A stretch of DNA of 52,907 nt from a virus. The notes under the pieces were generated by a model, which was given only the letters and a program-made list of their open reading frames with translations, did not search any database and was not told where the DNA came from. The stretch lies in IMG/VR virus record IMGVR_UViG_3300008111_000181, positions 1-52,907 of that record. One strand, 5' to 3'. Of the stretch, positions 32,109 through 39,908 are shown piece by piece (positions within the stretch are counted from its first letter, which is position 1; every line of letters starts with the position of its first letter). A program made the translations under genes and the position numbers.

Positions 32109-33139
32109 TGACAAAAATGTCTATAGGGGATTTATTAGATAAAGCTATAGAAGAACAAATAGTTGCTGCACCTAGCGTAGATTGGGCTTGGCCTCCAGTA
32201 CAACCAGCAAAGCCAACAATAATTAAGCCAGCAACATATAAAGAACGCAAAGGTAAAAAAGATGGCACACGTTTAATAATGTTCGTGCCAGACCCACAGA
32301 TTGGTTATCGTAAATACGAAGACGGAACACTAGACCCATTCCATGATGAAGCAGCGATTAATGTTCACTTCCAATTACTTGCGTATCTAGAAGAAAAATA
32401 TGGCGTAGATGAAATTATTCATCTGGGGGATTACTTAGATTTACCAACCATGGGCAAGTACGCACAAGAAGAAATGTTTGCCCACACAGTACAACCAGCA
32501 CTTGATTACGGCCACAACCTACTAGCAAAACAAAGAGCTACTTGCCCAGACGCAAAGATTGTTTTGTTAGAAGGAAACCATGATTGCCGCATGAATAAAT
32601 TTGTAGTCATGAATGCCATGGCAGCCAAAGGAATTAAGAGGGCAGCGTCAAAGCCAGAAGACTGGCCTGTCATGTCCATTCCATACCTTCTACGTCTAGA
32701 TGACATTAAGGTTGAATATGTAGGCGCCTACCCAGCAGGAGAGTATTGGGTAACCAAATACCTTCGCGCTATTCATGGAACTACAGTGCGTTCAGGTGGC
32801 TCAACAGCAAGCGCTTATATAAATAAAAACCCACACATCTCAACAGTGTTTGGACATGTCCACAGACAAGAGATGCAGTACAAGACTGTGCATGACCAAG
32901 ATGGTCCTATCCGCAGTGTGTCTGCAAGCCCTGGATGCCTATGCCGAATTGATGGCGCGGTTCCTTCATACGGCTCTGGTCTTACCGATAACGGTCGACC
33001 AGTTAAACACTGGGAAGACTGGCAGCAAGGAGTGATGATTGGTTGGGTCAGACCTGACGATTCGTTCACTTTACAGCCTATCCACATCATGGATGGCTGG
33101 GCTGTTTACGAAGGCAAAGAGTTTACAGCGACCCTGTAG
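32108..33139 (+). CDS. Calcineurin-like metallophosphoesterase
   Basis: 343 residues. The metal ligands are visible in order: FVPDPQIGY (DxQ in place of DxH), HLGDYLDL (GDxxD), EGNHD (GNHD), RAIHG, and FGHVHRQE (GHxH). This is the Mre11/calcineurin phosphoesterase set, with Gln in place of the first His. Substrate unknown; DNA ends or a nucleotide are possible. It sits downstream of a strong promoter. Confidence 0.7.
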   Translation: MTKMSIGDLLDKAIEEQIVAAPSVDWAWPPVQPAKPTIIKPATYKERKGKKDGTRLIMFVPDPQIGYRKYEDGTLDPFHDEAAINVHFQLLAYLEEKYGVDEIIHLGDYLDLPTMGKYAQEEMFAHTVQPALDYGHNLLAKQRATCPDAKIVLLEGNHDCRMNKFVVMNAMAAKGIKRAASKPEDWPVMSIPYLLRLDDIKVEYVGAYPAGEYWVTKYLRAIHGTTVRSGGSTASAYINKNPHISTVFGHVHRQEMQYKTVHDQDGPIRSVSASPGCLCRIDGAVPSYGSGLTDNGRPVKHWEDWQQGVMIGWVRPDDSFTLQPIHIMDGWAVYEGKEFTATL

Positions 33140-33150
33140 TTTTACAGGCG

Positions 33151-33162
33151 TATGATTGATGC
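33151..33162 (+). promoter_or_regulatory. Possible -10 element (TATGAT) for a leaderless start
   Basis: TATGAT at 33151-33156 is followed by exactly 6 bases and ATG 33163. No ribosome site is present. Confidence 0.4.
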
Positions 33163-33702
33163 ATGCCTAATCCACATCAAAATACGCAGAACTTAGGTGC
33201 CAATGGCATGTACGGCACCTACACCAATTATGGTGGCGGTGGTACTCCTGTTGCTCGTTCAGAGCTTGACTTTTTGCGCCTTGGTGTTGGCCGTGTTCCA
33301 CAAGCTGAATATCCAGACGGTTATTTAGGCACGATACGAACACGTCGCGATGACCGCGGTCGCCCCAACGGACAGTCAGAACGTGTATCAGACTCACTTA
33401 AAGTTAGAATAGGACAGCGTTCCTACCAACGTGGTGTTCACCGCGGTGAGCGCATTGACCAGTCTGATTACTATTACCCAGCAGGATTAGATAACATGCG
33501 TGGTATTGAACGTCAGATGAAAGCTACCAAAGACGGTAACGTTTATCGTGTAAAAAGAAATGTAGAAGTAACCACACTAGTTCCAGCTCCTCATCTACCT
33601 AATGATGGTAAAGCGGGTCCATCAGTAAGAAGCGATTCTCCATACAACATTAACAAAGTACGCGTAGAGCAAATGTCTCGTATGCGACCACAGTGGAAGT
33701 AA
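33163..33702 (+). CDS. Unknown protein, first of a small-gene cassette
   Basis: 179 residues, rich in Gly, Tyr, Arg and Asn (GMYGTYTNYGGGGTP, HRGERIDQSDYYYPAG). The composition suggests an extended or virion-associated protein. Followed after 3 bases by the next gene. No family recognised. Confidence 0.5.
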   Translation: MPNPHQNTQNLGANGMYGTYTNYGGGGTPVARSELDFLRLGVGRVPQAEYPDGYLGTIRTRRDDRGRPNGQSERVSDSLKVRIGQRSYQRGVHRGERIDQSDYYYPAGLDNMRGIERQMKATKDGNVYRVKRNVEVTTLVPAPHLPNDGKAGPSVRSDSPYNINKVRVEQMSRMRPQWK

Positions 33703-33705
33703 AAA

Positions 33706-34098
33706 ATGCCAGGTAAATATGCAGACGGTACCTACGGCCGCAAGCCGTGGCAGGATGACGGCCGCAAGCCTTATCACACACCGATTGAGGCTGCGTTCCC
33801 ACCACAGGATTACCTTGGACCTTTTCAGTCTAACCAAGACCGTTTACTTAATCAGGCGCTTGCTACATGGACTATGACAAGTGAAGAGGTACAAGAATAC
33901 GTACGTCCTAACCTTCCACAGGTTAACCTGTTTCCAGACAGGTATGGATTTGTTACAGAAGAAATAGGCATTCGAGATATTATTGACCTACCAGGTAGAA
34001 GCGGAAACCAAGCAGGTCAACGTGTAGAGTCTGACTTCTCCAACACACCTAACACTCCGCAATCTACTAGCCGCAACACATTAGGAGGCTCAGTATAG
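33706..34098 (+). CDS. Unknown protein
   Basis: 130 residues, ATG with GGAAG upstream. It starts with GKYADGTYGRKPWQDDGRKP, a tandem 'GRKP' motif, and contains EEVQEYVRPNLPQVNLFPDR. It overlaps the next gene by one base (GTG start). Cassette position only; function unknown. Confidence 0.5.
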   Translation: MPGKYADGTYGRKPWQDDGRKPYHTPIEAAFPPQDYLGPFQSNQDRLLNQALATWTMTSEEVQEYVRPNLPQVNLFPDRYGFVTEEIGIRDIIDLPGRSGNQAGQRVESDFSNTPNTPQSTSRNTLGGSV

Positions 34099-34349
34099 TG
34101 CCACGTAATAATCAAGACTTTAAAGAAGGTAAAGAGCCCGCCTTAAAAGATGTTATTATCGCTCTAAACCGCGACCAAAAAATTACGTGGGAAGAGGCAG
34201 CCGACCTTAGTTCAGGTTGGAGTGATAGAGCGGTAGCTTCGCACGGACGTTCATCAAGATTAGCCCACAGAGATAAGGACGTACCTGCTATTCAACCAAC
34301 ATCAGATAACAGAGTTTCTAAAATACACAAGAATGCAGGTTTAAAATGA
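34098..34349 (+). CDS. Unknown small protein
   Basis: GTG 34098 with TAGGAGG upstream gives 83 residues, charged and helical in the middle (DVIIALNRDQKITWEEAADL) with a disordered end. Overlaps the next start by ATGA. Function unknown. Confidence 0.45.
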   Translation: MPRNNQDFKEGKEPALKDVIIALNRDQKITWEEAADLSSGWSDRAVASHGRSSRLAHRDKDVPAIQPTSDNRVSKIHKNAGLK

Positions 34350-34558
34350 GCAAAGACCCAGGACTTTTCACAGATAGCACGGGCGAAGGCATGGCAGGGG
34401 CTACAGATGTGTCTTTAGAGACGATTTATAACGGCACCAAGGCCTGTAAGGCATGTGGTATTTCAATGAACCCAGTACAATCATTGAAAGACCAGAGTCT
34501 ATGCCCAGGTTGTACTCGACGTAAGGCAGCAAGACTAGTTAAAGGACGGATGGCATAA
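34346..34558 (+). CDS. Small zinc-finger protein
   Basis: 70 residues containing CKACGI and CPGCTR, two CxxC pairs 20 residues apart, followed by a basic end (RRKAARLVKGRM). It probably binds zinc and nucleic acid. Overlaps both neighbours by 1-4 bases. Confidence 0.5.
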   Translation: MSKDPGLFTDSTGEGMAGATDVSLETIYNGTKACKACGISMNPVQSLKDQSLCPGCTRRKAARLVKGRMA

Positions 34559-34767
34559 TGGCAGTTAATCAATCACGCTCCCTAAACGGAGACATGAACG
34601 AGGGCGCAACAGACGGTAAGTATCGTAAGCGCCGTCCAAATACAACTGTACAACCAGGCATGGGAGACCAGCTTGTTGTACAAAACCGTGCAGACTTACA
34701 TCCATATATGAATTATGGATTTATTAATTCAGAAGAGACTTCTAAAGTAAACCCAGCGGGTAACTAA
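34558..34767 (+). CDS. Unknown small protein
   Basis: 69 residues, polar and Asn/Arg-rich (NEGATDGKYRKRRPNTTVQP), probably extended. TAATG overlaps at both ends make it part of one polycistronic unit. No family recognised. Confidence 0.4.
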   Translation: MAVNQSRSLNGDMNEGATDGKYRKRRPNTTVQPGMGDQLVVQNRADLHPYMNYGFINSEETSKVNPAGN

Positions 34768-35045
34768 TGATTAAAGGCATCCGCAGAGAATTGGATGCAC
34801 GTCGTCAATCAAAAGCGACGGAGTCATCAATTAAGGCACATAAAGACACTATGCTCGGGCTACTTCGCGCTTCAGTTGGAAGATATAGCGATAGTTCAGA
34901 AGTTGCACAGCGTCGTCGTGTCGCTGCAGGAGACCCAACAGCTACCGCAACAGGTTCAGACGGTAGAAAAATTAAAACAAATAACCCAACACCTCGAGAT
35001 TCAGGCGGACATGTAAATGCCCCAGCGTCGAGAAACGGATATTAA
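34767..35045 (+). CDS. Unknown small basic protein
   Basis: 92 residues with a helical basic first half (IKGIRRELDARRQSKATE) and a disordered second half. It overlaps the next gene by 29 bases in another frame. Function unknown. Confidence 0.4.
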   Translation: MIKGIRRELDARRQSKATESSIKAHKDTMLGLLRASVGRYSDSSEVAQRRRVAAGDPTATATGSDGRKIKTNNPTPRDSGGHVNAPASRNGY

Positions 35046-35208
35046 AAGACAGGGTGGGCCATGGCCTACACCTGTTGGCATGGGGGCATTAGTAAGCCCA
35101 GATGATTTTTATGCGGCAAAAGCACGTCAAGAAGCTCATCAAGCAGAAGAAGCTGCCTTTGATAAAGGTGGTATGTCTGCTGTCAATAAACTAAGGAATA
35201 AAAAGTGA
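35017..35208 (+). CDS. Unknown small protein
   Basis: 63 residues: PQRRETDIKRQGGPWPTPVG then a helix DDFYAAKARQEAHQAEEAAF. It resembles phage proteins of unknown role with a charged helix. Stop overlaps the next start by 4 bases. Confidence 0.4.
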   Translation: MPQRRETDIKRQGGPWPTPVGMGALVSPDDFYAAKARQEAHQAEEAAFDKGGMSAVNKLRNKK

Positions 35209-35660
35209 ACCCCACTGAGATGCAGTTCTCTGGAACAAGAGATGAAAAAGGTGAGATTAAACTTTCAGCCAAACCTGCGCTGAACCCTAGAGAACACCAA
35301 TTCATTAAGTTCGATAAAGAGTCACCATCCCACAGGGCGTTACTCGGCGCCTCCGCTAACACAGAGCACCCTAATTACGTAGAAGGGCTTGCTATTCACA
35401 GCGGAGGCTTGTTTTCTGTACCAAAAACAGCAACACGTAAGCCAGGAAAAAATGCTAGTGCTCCAGAGCAAAGACGCAGTAGGCTTATTAGCGATGCTAT
35501 GGCTGCTGGGCCACTCGTCTCAAAAAAACCAAAGGAAACAAGTCCAGTAAAGGCAGTAGCCGATAAATTAAACGTAGACCAAGAACGTTCAGCCAAGCGT
35601 AAAGATACCTCAGAGGCAATAGCCAAACGAAACGCGCAAATTAAGAAAGCACGGGGATAG
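35205..35660 (+). CDS. Unknown protein
   Basis: GTG start overlapping the previous stop (GTGA). 151 residues, Lys/Ala/Ser-rich, with REHQFIKFDKESPSHRALLG as the only conserved-looking part. Likely disordered in the C-terminal half. Function unknown. Confidence 0.4.
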   Translation: MNPTEMQFSGTRDEKGEIKLSAKPALNPREHQFIKFDKESPSHRALLGASANTEHPNYVEGLAIHSGGLFSVPKTATRKPGKNASAPEQRRSRLISDAMAAGPLVSKKPKETSPVKAVADKLNVDQERSAKRKDTSEAIAKRNAQIKKARG

Positions 35661-35694
35661 TAGACATCCTTTAGTTCTGTGGTAGGCTGTTCGC
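35661..35694 (+). promoter_or_regulatory. Possible promoter for a leaderless gene
   Basis: TAGACA (35661-35666), 16 bases, TAGGCT (35683-35688), then 6 bases to ATG 35695. There is no ribosome site, so a leaderless transcript is likely. Confidence 0.45.
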
Positions 35695-36255
35695 ATGGTA
35701 CTTGACCTATCCTACTTAAATAAAGATACGCCGCCTGAAAAGCGGCCAAAAGTTCTACTGCTTGCTTGTTTTACCTGCAAGTCGGTAGAAGAGATTCCTT
35801 ATGATGACCGATTCCCAAACACAGATAGACCAGGTCATGACCAGAACCGTAATCCATTTCTACATGCAGTAGTTGACCGACATGGTCCAGACCATAAAGG
35901 CACCCTGGCTGATGCTGATTTAGTTATTTGGCAACACCCAGATGGAAAACGGCAAATTACTGAGCAATTTCAAAAAGGTTCACCTGGCCTTGATGTATTT
36001 GGTACAAATTTCTATGACACCAAGGACAATTATTCCGCAGATGCAATGCGTTGCTATGCCGAGCACAATCGTCCGCAGGGTCAGTGTTCTGACTACAAGT
36101 CAGAAAAGAAAGTGTTAAAACCAGAAACATCTAAGGACCGTAGGGAAGCTGGACTTGACCCTAGTAAGATGCCAAAAATGCACTTGTGTGATTTCTGCCC
36201 TGTTAAGTCATACAACATGAAGAAGTTTAACGAAAGTAAAGGACTATATAAATGA
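35695..36255 (+). CDS. Unknown Cys-containing protein
   Basis: 186 residues. It contains ACFTCKSVEEIPYDD near the start and HLCDFCPVKSY near the end, i.e. two CxxC pairs far apart, plus a CYAEH...GQCSDY segment. A metal-binding (zinc or Fe-S) fold is likely. Overlaps the next gene by 4 bases. No family recognised. Confidence 0.5.
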   Translation: MVLDLSYLNKDTPPEKRPKVLLLACFTCKSVEEIPYDDRFPNTDRPGHDQNRNPFLHAVVDRHGPDHKGTLADADLVIWQHPDGKRQITEQFQKGSPGLDVFGTNFYDTKDNYSADAMRCYAEHNRPQGQCSDYKSEKKVLKPETSKDRREAGLDPSKMPKMHLCDFCPVKSYNMKKFNESKGLYK

Positions 36256-36536
36256 GCGAAGAAGTTATTGAAGACGCAGTTGTAATACCAGAAGAAGGAA
36301 TTGCAGAAAATATACCTGCAGATGACAACGGAGGAATTACAGCTTTTATTATTGTAAAGAGACCAAGCGGAGACTGGTACGCAACGGCAGACCTGTCAAC
36401 CACCCTTACTGTGGACCGTCAGGCAAGCCTAGATGACATTAAACACGGGTGTCAGGACATAGTAGACAGCATGAACCAGTCCGCAATTGCCTATCAGGTC
36501 CTGGATTTGATAAAGCCGTTGATTTCTGGCGAATAG
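36252..36536 (+). CDS. Unknown acidic protein
   Basis: 94 residues. An acidic N-terminus (EEVIEDAVVIPEEGIAENI) is followed by a compact alpha/beta part: TAFIIVKRPSGDWYATADL and DDIKHGCQDIVDSMNQ. Similar small proteins occur in actinophages without assigned role. Confidence 0.45.
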   Translation: MSEEVIEDAVVIPEEGIAENIPADDNGGITAFIIVKRPSGDWYATADLSTTLTVDRQASLDDIKHGCQDIVDSMNQSAIAYQVLDLIKPLISGE

Positions 36537-36566
36537 TAAGCCAGTATTTAGCCTGTACCTCAGGAG

Positions 36567-36572
36567 TATACT
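36567..36572 (+). promoter_or_regulatory. Possible -10 (TATACT)
   Basis: TATACT in the 65-base gap before ATG 36602, about 30 bases upstream of it. No convincing -35. The gene also has a good AAGGGGG ribosome site. Confidence 0.3.
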
Positions 36573-36601
36573 GTAAGTACACTTCAAGGGGGTAGGTCTC
36601 A

Positions 36602-36820
36602 ATGGCGTTCGTAGAAATGACATGCGTGTGCGTGGCATCTTTTCAAGCAGAAGTCGAAGAAAACGAATCAATGGTCATGATGTGGGCACAGCAATTTATT
36701 AATGCACATAGTCAATGTGGCTATATGACTCCAATAAAGACAGATAGAGCAGAGCATCCAAGCAAATTCATTGCTGATACCGATGTTATGTACAAAGAGC
36801 GGCGGGAAAAAGAACTATAA
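36602..36820 (+). CDS. Unknown small protein
   Basis: 72 residues with AAGGGGG upstream. MTCVCVASFQAEVEE at the start and WAQQFINAHSQCGYM in the middle suggest a small alpha/beta protein with three or four Cys. Function unknown. Confidence 0.45.
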   Translation: MAFVEMTCVCVASFQAEVEENESMVMMWAQQFINAHSQCGYMTPIKTDRAEHPSKFIADTDVMYKERREKEL

Positions 36821-36827
36821 TACCTAG
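36816..36827 (+). promoter_or_regulatory. -10 element (TATAAT) for a leaderless start
   Basis: A perfect TATAAT at 36816-36821 lies 6 bases before ATG 36828. It overlaps the stop codon of the previous gene. No ribosome site is seen. Confidence 0.5.
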
Positions 36828-37757
36828 ATGAACTATTACGACGCGCTGGTACGGCAGGCAGAGCCAGTCAAACTAGAGCCGTCGGAAACTTCATACTTCA
36901 GCACACCTGGAGCTGGTTTAGACCCTAGGTTGTTCAGGAACGGCAAAATTGTACCCCACATCCGTTCTTTAATTTTAAGAATCCTATTTGACCATTTAAA
37001 ACAGAGTTATTACAACCCTGAGGCCTTTGCCCATGTTTGGCTAGCTGGCTCAGCTGTAAGCTACCAATGGACCGCAGCTCGTAAACCAGCAGACTTGGAC
37101 TGTCTAATAGGAATTAATTATTTAGTTTTTAGACAATCTAATTCTAAGTACAAAGGTCTTAGCGATAAAGAGATTTCCCAAATGTTCAACGAGGGGTTCC
37201 AGACCCTTCACCAGTCTACCTCTAATTTTCTAGATGTATTTGAGTTGACATTCTATGTTAATGTTCAGTCTGACATCCGTTCCATTAAACCATACGCAGC
37301 TTACAGCTTGACGAATGATGATTGGACTGTGATGCCAGAGGTTCGCGGTGTTCCGCAGAATCAAATATGGAATAGAAAAGTGGAGCAGGATAAGTCTATG
37401 GCAGTCGATATTTTGTCAAGGTATTCTGACGCCTTAACATCTATTGGCTCAGCAACCACAGATGTAGCAAGAAGGAATGCCGAAGCTGCATTAAAACTTG
37501 CTGTAGAACAAGGTGCTGCTTTATTTGAAGATATTCACCACGGTCGTAAATATGCATTTAGCGCCTCTGGACAAGGCTACGCTGATGTATATAATTATCG
37601 TTGGCAAGCTGGAAAAGCGTCTGGTGTTGTACAAGCATTAAAACAACTAAAAGAAATTTCCACAAAAAGCCGAAAAGAATTTGAAGCACAAACGTATGGC
37701 ATGGAATTGCCATCAACTAGCACTCTGATAAGGAGAGCGGCTACACACTACAAGTGA
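36828..37757 (+). CDS. Nucleotidyltransferase-fold protein
   Basis: 309 residues. WLAGSAVSYQWTAARKPADL continuing to DCLIGIN shows the G-S...D-x-D signature of the DNA polymerase beta / MNT nucleotidyltransferase superfamily. A C-terminal helical part (about 200-309) may bind RNA or a partner. It could modify tRNA, nucleotides or proteins; the substrate is unknown. It appears to start a new transcript with a perfect -10. Confidence 0.6.
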   Translation: MNYYDALVRQAEPVKLEPSETSYFSTPGAGLDPRLFRNGKIVPHIRSLILRILFDHLKQSYYNPEAFAHVWLAGSAVSYQWTAARKPADLDCLIGINYLVFRQSNSKYKGLSDKEISQMFNEGFQTLHQSTSNFLDVFELTFYVNVQSDIRSIKPYAAYSLTNDDWTVMPEVRGVPQNQIWNRKVEQDKSMAVDILSRYSDALTSIGSATTDVARRNAEAALKLAVEQGAALFEDIHHGRKYAFSASGQGYADVYNYRWQAGKASGVVQALKQLKEISTKSRKEFEAQTYGMELPSTSTLIRRAATHYK

Positions 37758-37769
37758 TAGGGTCTATCT
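37758..37769 (+). promoter_or_regulatory. Possible -10 element (TAGGGT) for a leaderless start
   Basis: TAGGGT at 37758-37763 lies 6 bases before GTG 37770. AGGG inside it could instead be the ribosome site. Confidence 0.3.
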
Positions 37770-38228
37770 GTGGCAATATTAGTATTTTTAGACGGCGTAC
37801 TTAGAAATGATAAAAGCGCCCCCATCCCAAATGGTATGGCGCTGTACAGAAGTCTTAAAGAAAAACATCGCGTTCTTGTTCTATGTGAAGACGTAGAAAA
37901 GGATGACCATTGGCTACGTCAACAAAGAATCAATAACTTTGACGACTTGATTGATTACAAAAAAGTACCTGCTATTGGAGATTTTCCAAAGTTACGGCAG
38001 GTAGAGTGGGTGCGCTCGCAAGGTCCTGTAGAATACGTAATAACATCAGACCCAGAATTAGTCACCCAGCTACTTGAAATTGGTATGACAACTTTGGTAT
38101 TTTTACAGCCGTTGTATATTAGAGAAGAATTTAGGCCAGACAGCCGCAAGGGTGTCAAAGCTTGGTCAGACATTGTTGAAGAAATTGAACGCCAACAGGA
38201 TGCCTTTAAGGAGGACCCACGAATATGA
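37770..38228 (+). CDS. HAD-like protein lacking the nucleophile Asp
   Basis: 152 residues. The N-terminal ILVFLDGVLRND aligns with HAD motif I (DxDGT/V), but Phe6 stands where the nucleophile Asp should be; only the second Asp (Asp8) is kept. RVLVLCEDVEKDD and EYVITSDPELVTQLL fit motifs II-IV positions. It is therefore probably an inactive or non-phosphatase HAD fold, perhaps a partner of the nucleotidyltransferase upstream. Confidence 0.55.
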   Translation: MAILVFLDGVLRNDKSAPIPNGMALYRSLKEKHRVLVLCEDVEKDDHWLRQQRINNFDDLIDYKKVPAIGDFPKLRQVEWVRSQGPVEYVITSDPELVTQLLEIGMTTLVFLQPLYIREEFRPDSRKGVKAWSDIVEEIERQQDAFKEDPRI

Positions 38229-38338
38229 GCGAGAAACCAACTTGCCCTAGAGGGTGCGAGGGAAATGTATTAGATTACGTAAGCGGAGATGCGTATCTGT
38301 GTGCCAAATGCGGCATTACCTGGAGCAAGATTAAGTGA
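38225..38338 (+). CDS. Tiny zinc-ribbon protein
   Basis: A 37-residue frame with AAGGAGG upstream, overlapping genes on both sides by 4 bases. CPRGC and CAKC pairs (Cys7, Cys11, Cys26, Cys29) form a zinc ribbon. Spacing and ribosome site support a real gene. Confidence 0.6.
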   Translation: MSEKPTCPRGCEGNVLDYVSGDAYLCAKCGITWSKIK

Positions 38339-39801
38339 AGGTTATCTACCTAGGTGCTGAGGTTCCTTCAAATAGAGTAATACTTGAGGAAACTACCGCA
38401 AACCATGTTGGGGTCAGCTACCACCGACTGGTGAGCCGAGGCCTTCCTAAAACCAAAGAGTATCTATTAGAAAACTACTTTAATAAAGATTTCTATATTT
38501 ATGTGCACCCTGGCCTGCCCAAGACGCTGAAGCTCACAGCTGATGAGCTAGAAGAGTTTGCCGCAGGGTACGAGCATTTTGTAGCCGTTAATATAGATAG
38601 GCTCAACACTGTATTTGAGATTAACAGCCCTACAATCGACCCAGCTTGGGTAGAACGCCATCGTACAAAGGTCTGGTCGGAGTTACCCCCAGGTAAGTTC
38701 GTTCCTGTATGGCAGCCTCAGACGGATTTAAACGGCCTTCAAAGGCTAGCGGACTACTATTTAGATGTCGCAATCCCAGGAGATGCTATAGAAATAGATA
38801 CAAGACTTGCTAGCGCTACCCGATTAAACACCAAGCGCCAAGGTACCAGATGGCATGCATTAGGATGTGCAAAGCCCGACAACCTTCGGTCTATTCTATT
38901 TGAAACCGCAAGTACTTTATCCTGGCTATCACCAATGATGCACGGAGAAACAATCATTTGGGATGGCACAAGGTTAGTCAGGTACCCAAAGAAGATGAAA
39001 GAACAAGCAAGACCAAGGTACAAAGCAATCTATGAAAAGGCTGGCTTGGACCTTGATAAGATAATCGAGGATGACCCGCAAGAAGTCTGTAAGTTGGCGG
39101 TGTGGTCTTATGAACAGTTTGAGATAAGGATGAACAAGATGACCAATAGCCCAGACGACCCATTGTTATATGATAATAGCGAGGGGAGAGAAGTGGAGCA
39201 AAGTGGGGAAACCAATCCTACCGTATATGATAATAAGGGTATTCATACGCGGAAACTTGAACCACGAAATGCCGACGAATATGCCAATCTTCCAGTGTTT
39301 GGATTCGATACAAAGAGTGAAGTTGACGCCGATGGTGTCATCAAAGATGTAACCACTGTAGCCTCACACAGCACCTCACTTAGGGCATGCGATACCTGTT
39401 TTGTAGCCGCTAATTGCCCCGCTTTTAAACCACAATCTATGTGTGCTTTCAAGTTACCAGTAGAGGTAAAGAGTAAAGAACAACTTAAGGCTTTAATCAA
39501 TGCGGTGATAGAAATGCAGGGACAAAGGGTCGCTTTTATGCGATTTGCTGAAGAAATGAATGGTGGATACGCTGACCCCAATGTATCTCAAGAGATAGAC
39601 CGCCTATTCAAATTAATTAAAACAACCAAAGAATTGGACGACTCACGTGAGTTTATTCGAATGACTGTAGAGCGCCAAGGAAGTGCGGGTGTGTTAAGTT
39701 CTATCTTCGGAGATAAGGCACAAGCGCTTCGTGAATTGCCAAACGGAGGGCTAAATGAAGAGCAAACCACCCAAATAATTAAGGGTGCTATCGAAGAATA
39801 A
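38335..39801 (+). CDS. Conserved phage protein, TIM-barrel-like, with Cys4 C-terminal domain
   Basis: GTGA overlap with the small ribbon gene; 488 residues. The first 270 residues look like an alpha/beta barrel (MKVIYLGAEVPSNRVILEE, HALGCAKPDNLRSILFE, TASTLSWLSPMMHGE). The last two segments recall the active-site strands of tRNA-guanine transglycosylases, and a DpdA-like DNA 7-deazaguanine transferase is one possibility, but no queuosine-pathway gene is nearby. A separate part near residue 355 has ACDTCFVAANCPAFKP and CAF, four Cys likely binding metal. The same protein type seems common in actinophages. Confidence 0.45.
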   Translation: MKVIYLGAEVPSNRVILEETTANHVGVSYHRLVSRGLPKTKEYLLENYFNKDFYIYVHPGLPKTLKLTADELEEFAAGYEHFVAVNIDRLNTVFEINSPTIDPAWVERHRTKVWSELPPGKFVPVWQPQTDLNGLQRLADYYLDVAIPGDAIEIDTRLASATRLNTKRQGTRWHALGCAKPDNLRSILFETASTLSWLSPMMHGETIIWDGTRLVRYPKKMKEQARPRYKAIYEKAGLDLDKIIEDDPQEVCKLAVWSYEQFEIRMNKMTNSPDDPLLYDNSEGREVEQSGETNPTVYDNKGIHTRKLEPRNADEYANLPVFGFDTKSEVDADGVIKDVTTVASHSTSLRACDTCFVAANCPAFKPQSMCAFKLPVEVKSKEQLKALINAVIEMQGQRVAFMRFAEEMNGGYADPNVSQEIDRLFKLIKTTKELDDSREFIRMTVERQGSAGVLSSIFGDKAQALRELPNGGLNEEQTTQIIKGAIEE

Positions 39802-39908
39802 GGATTTCTTATTATCATATAAGAGAACCCTGCAATACCCTGGAACAACATAGTTTCTAAATAGATGTATCGCACTAGTAGAATTAACTTTTTAACAGAG
39901 GAGAGAAT

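Noticed and set aside
39802-39908. Possible cobalamin riboswitch in the nrdJ leader
   Set aside because: The 107-base leader is too short and shows no B12-box (GCCACTG-like) sequence or matching stems.
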